64,000 bases of DNA, from the NCBI RefSeq assembly GCF_001411555.2, contig NC_049911.1, positions 36,779,340 through 36,843,339 of the forward strand. Direction: 5' to 3'. The stretch is from Juglans regia (lineage: Eukaryota > Streptophyta > Magnoliopsida > Fagales > Juglandaceae). Numbering within the stretch: position 1 is the stretch's first letter; each line of letters begins with the position of its first letter. This document shows, one piece after another, positions 60,465 through 64,000 of the stretch. The position numbers and the translations under genes are program-made. A model generated the notes under the pieces. That model was not told the origin of the DNA and did not search any database. It saw only the letters and a program-made list of their open reading frames with translations.

Positions 60465-62572
60465 TCCTCTTTCTTCTTCTTGTACTTCTTCTAGGTTTCT
60501 ATTAGACTATTAGCACTGTGATTGCGGAAGATATGGATTCTTCGATGGAGTTGCTATGTATCTCGATACGAAATAAAGGGGGAGGCCTTGCCTTGCGTTC
60601 CGCTCGAAGCTGACTTGGGTAGTTGGGTATGGTTCGTTTGGTTTTGGTTTATCAGTGAGGGGTTTCTGTTTCGTTGCAGTGCTGATGGCTCACCAATTTT
60701 AGAATTTAGGGTGAAATTATGAATTGTGGGCTTTCGTCCGTACGAGTGCGAGTAGGTGCCACTTTGGGCTTATTAGGGTTGCACGAACCCCTTTAGGCCC
60801 TATTCGTTCTCCAAGATTTTATTTAGACATTTCATTTTGCACGAACCCCAACGGGCCCAACTCCTTCTCCAATATTTTGTTTAGGCCCATGAACCTTTTT
60901 TCATTTTGTTTTTTTTATTCCTGATTTTGAGATGAGTTTTTTATTACTCATCATCCTTACATGTCATATATCATTTTTTTTTAATTTTTAATTTTTTTTA
61001 AAAAAATTATTTTTTCAAAGTTATTGAATTTTTCTACTAATTATCTAGATAAACTACGCATTTAATAAAAAAAAATATAATGTGTGGAGATAATGAATAT
61101 ATATAATTTTTCTTTTAAGTTGCTTGATCATTTTCTCAAATCAGTTTGTTTTTAAAAAAAATGATTTTTAAGGATATTTTTAGTGACATGGATTATTCGT
61201 ATCGAGGGAAATATTTATTTATTTCTGTCAAAGAGAATAAAATAAAAAAATATGAACTTTAGAGTTTGTAATTTCTACTTAGGATTGTTGGAACACTTTG
61301 ACAATAGATATTCTCTTCTTGAATACTATATTATCATAAATGCTTTGGGTCTAAATGTTTAGTTTTTTTTTTTTTTGTTACTCAATATTAAGAAAGTATT
61401 TTTAATAATATTGTAACTTTTTTATTTTTTTAAAACAATTTATGATAATTAAAAATAAAATATAAAATATACTATTTCGTAAACTCATCCGAACGCTTTT
61501 TCGGTGGCCGCAGCAGGGCTCCTATATTATTACTACACCTTGAATGATGCAGACATGAAAGTTTTGGACTGCAATGCCTAGGATTCCCTTCCGTGTCGGT
61601 GTTCGCCCACAACCCTCAGTTCACAGCCGCGTGTCGCTATTGGGAGCCTACCGACTGTCTGTGTAAAGCACTCTCAATTTTTTATAATACATAGTCAAAA
61701 CTCTATTTTTTTTTTTATTTTATCTACTGATTTTATAATATATTATTCATTAATTTATCTTTTTTAAAAAATAAAATTATATTTATAATCATGAATATGA
61801 GACTGCATATACATATACTATTAATGAATATTAAAAAAAATTATTATTTTAAAATAAATATTATTATAATTTTAAAATATAATTATATAAATTTGTATGA
61901 ATAATTTTTATTTGAGAATTATATGTAGACTATTTTTTTTATATTATTTTTTTTATATTTTATTTCAATCAATAAATTTACAATATCTATATTTATATAT
62001 ATATTTATATTTGCAATTTGTTTTTATATTATAAAATTATTTGGTCTTATACATGTAAAACAAAAATATATAAATCAAATAAAAATAAAAATATGAAAAA
62101 ATTATTTTAAAAATATTTTGAATATATTCGCTGAAATAAAATATATGTATTTTAAATAATGAATAAAAAAATTATTTACATGATAAAAATTAAAATAATA
62201 ATAAATTTTTTTTTACAGAATAAACAATATCCATTACGATACTATTTAGTATCCGCTGAATGGCTTTTATATAATATAACTAATTATATTTTATAATTTC
62301 TTTTACATAATCTGATGAAGTTTTATTTTAGAGTAATTTTTAAATAATTTATATTTTTTTTGTATAATATAAAAGCCATTGAAAGTACTTATTGTAAATA
62401 CACAAATACGGTACACAAAGGAATAGTAGCTTAGAGTTGTAGTACTTCCACCCCCTTCGCGAGTTCGCTCATTGTCAGAATCTCATCCCTTTCTTCTGTT
62501 CTCCCAGGCGGTCCCAACCCCCTCTTCCTCTTCACCCAACACATCGATCTCTCTCTCTACATTCATAACAAA
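60465..62572. other. Divergent intergenic region
   Basis: Between the MIC10-like gene (minus) and the patellin gene (plus). It is AT-rich at 60950-62400 with poly-T and poly-A runs; a pyrimidine-rich leader with CTCTCTCTCT precedes the patellin ATG. No gene is recognised. Confidence 0.6.
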
Positions 62573-64000
62573 ATGGCCGATGAAACTCCAAGGCCACCTC
62601 CTGCACCATCCTCCGACCAACCAACTGATAAGGAGGAATCAGAGTCACCGGGCCCTGTGTCGGTGGTGGTGACGGAGTCTGAATCACTCGCTATGACTGA
62701 GAAAGAAGAGGAACCGCCTACCCCACCTCCAGCACCATCCTCCGACCAACCAACTTATATGGAGGATTCACCAGCCCCAGTGTCCGTGGTGGTGACGGAG
62801 TCTGAATCCATCACTGTGGCTGAAAAAAAGGAGCAACCGCCTACCCCACTTCCAGCGGCCGAGTCAGGTCCACTGGTGGTGCTGGAGGAGAAAGAAGAGC
62901 TTCCGCCGTCACCTGTGGCTGCAGTTGTGGAGGTGAAAACTTCAGCTACCCAAGACGGGGTTAGTGTGTTTGAGGATGAGAAACAGAAGCCGACTGAGAA
63001 GAAAATGATTCCTCAGTCTCTGGTCTCGTTCAAGGAGGAGAGCAACTTAGAGGCTGATCTCTCAGATTCCGAGCGGAAGGCTCTGCAAGAACTCAAGCAG
63101 CTTGTCCAAGAAGCTCTCGACGGTAGCCGATTTACTTTCGTACCACCACCTAAAGACGCAGAGAAACAGAGTTCAACCGGAGAAGCACAGACAAAGCAAG
63201 AAGATACCCCAGCTATGCCCTCCGAATCCACACCGAGAATCGAAGAAAACCCAGAAAAGGAAGCCCAAGAAGTATCGAAAGAAGTGGAGGAGGTGTCCAT
63301 TTGGGGGGTTCCTCTTCTTAAGGACGACAGGACCGATGTGATTCTGCTCAAGTTTTTACGAGCCAGGGATTTCAAAGTCAAAGACGCTTTCGTCATGATC
63401 AGGAACACCATCAAATGGAGGAAGGAGTTCGGGATCGATGCGCTTATCGACCAGGATCTCGGGGACGAGTGGGAAAAGGTGGTCTTTATGCATGGATTTG
63501 ACAGAGAGGAGCATCCCGTGTGTTACAATGTATATGGGGAGTTTCAGAACAAGGAGGTGTATGCAAAAGCATTTTCAGATGAGGAGAAGAGAGCCAAGTT
63601 CTTGAGGTGGAGGATACAGTTCTTGGAGAGGAGTATCAGGAAGCTTGATTTTAGTCCTGGTGGCGTTTGCACCATCTTTCAGGTCAATGACCTAAAGAAC
63701 TCTCCAGGACCCGCGAAGCGCGAGCTTAGGCTGGCCACAAAGCAGGCTCTTCAGTTGCTTCAGGACAATTATCCCGAGTTTGTAGCCAAACAGGTATGAT
63801 AATCCCGCTTTTTTTTCTTTTTGGTATTTGATGTTTCTGTTTTATGCCAAATATGTTTTAGATCCATCAAAATGGATGAATTTGATTGCTTCGCTTGGGT
63901 ATTGATCTCTTAAGGTGTTTATCAATGTTCCTTGGTGGTATCTTGCGTTCTATACGATACTCAGTCCATTCTTGACCCAGAGGACCAAGAGCAAGTTTGT
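62573..64000 (+). CDS. Patellin (Sec14-like, PATL3-type), 5' part, truncated by window edge
   Basis: Exon 1 is 62573-63793 (407 codons). Exon 2 starts at 63915 (acceptor TTAAG) and runs off the window after VFINVPWWYLAFYTILSPF. Seen: a long acidic, Pro/Glu-rich N-terminus with an internal tandem repeat; the heptad-rich ERKALQELKQLVQEAL; then the CRAL-TRIO N-terminal region from Trp244 (WGVPLLKDD, ILLKFLRARDFKVKDAF) and the start of the Sec14 lipid-binding pocket (FMHGFDREEHPVCYNVYGEF, FQVNDLKNSPG). The GOLD domain expected at the C-terminus is outside. Patellins bind phosphoinositides at the plasma membrane and cell plate and act in cytokinesis and auxin-carrier trafficking. PATL3 is favoured by the SIWGVPLL context and by proximity to the MIC10-like gene. 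Confidence 0.92.

Overview
This is plant nuclear DNA. Genes carry many short GT-AG introns, intergenic DNA is AT-rich and loaded with short transposon remnants, and every recognisable protein is most like land-plant families. Gene content (CEPR2, CRINKLY4-related kinase, CYP716, patellin) and the style of the small terminal-inverted-repeat elements fit a woody core eudicot. A Fagales tree such as walnut or pecan is my guess, but it is not proven by the sequence.

Layout. 1-1293 (-): extracellular and membrane part of a CRINKLY4-related receptor kinase that runs off the left edge. 2640-6145 (-): a complete CEPR2-like LRR receptor kinase with one intron. 6.1-12.7 kb: gene-poor, repeat-rich. 12732-14418 (+): a three-exon CYP716-type P450. 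15250-18047 and 21706-23845 (both -): two intact alliinase/TAR-like PLP enzymes on a tandem segmental duplication of about 4-4.6 kb, whose copies differ by several datable insertions and deletions. 26103-26449 (+): a small unrecognised gene-like locus. 27067-37999 (-): complete 16-exon MLH1 mismatch-repair gene carrying a non-autonomous hAT element with a perfect 8-bp target duplication in intron 5. 38623-41279 (-): RNF170-like RING membrane protein. 41.3-45.0 kb: MITE-rich. 45050-48859 (+): thymidylate kinase with alternative 5' exons. 49883-52899 (+): LON-domain protein with a probable GC-AG intron. 54434-56784 (+): dienelactone-hydrolase-family protein. 57532-60464 (-): MIC10-like MICOS subunit. 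62573-64000 (+): N-terminal part of a patellin that runs off the right edge.

The window is ordinary chromosomal DNA, not an operon or single pathway. Two housekeeping DNA-metabolism genes (MLH1 and thymidylate kinase) and two signalling receptors sit among metabolic genes. From memory of Arabidopsis, CEPR2, the MIC10-like gene and PATL3 are consecutive loci (At1g72180, At1g72170, At1g72160). Here CEPR2 lies at the left end and MIC10 and patellin at the right end, so about 50 kb may be an insertion into, or retained ancestral content of, a conserved block.

All multi-exon models were built by hand: exon phases were checked arithmetically and junctions were chosen to restore family-conserved residues. 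The points most worth a second look are the lost first zinc-ligand cysteine in the RING protein, the alternative N-termini of thymidylate kinase, the transposon presence/absence and promoter differences between the alliinase duplicates, the hAT foldback element in MLH1, and the GC-AG plus NAGNAG splice sites of the LON-domain gene.
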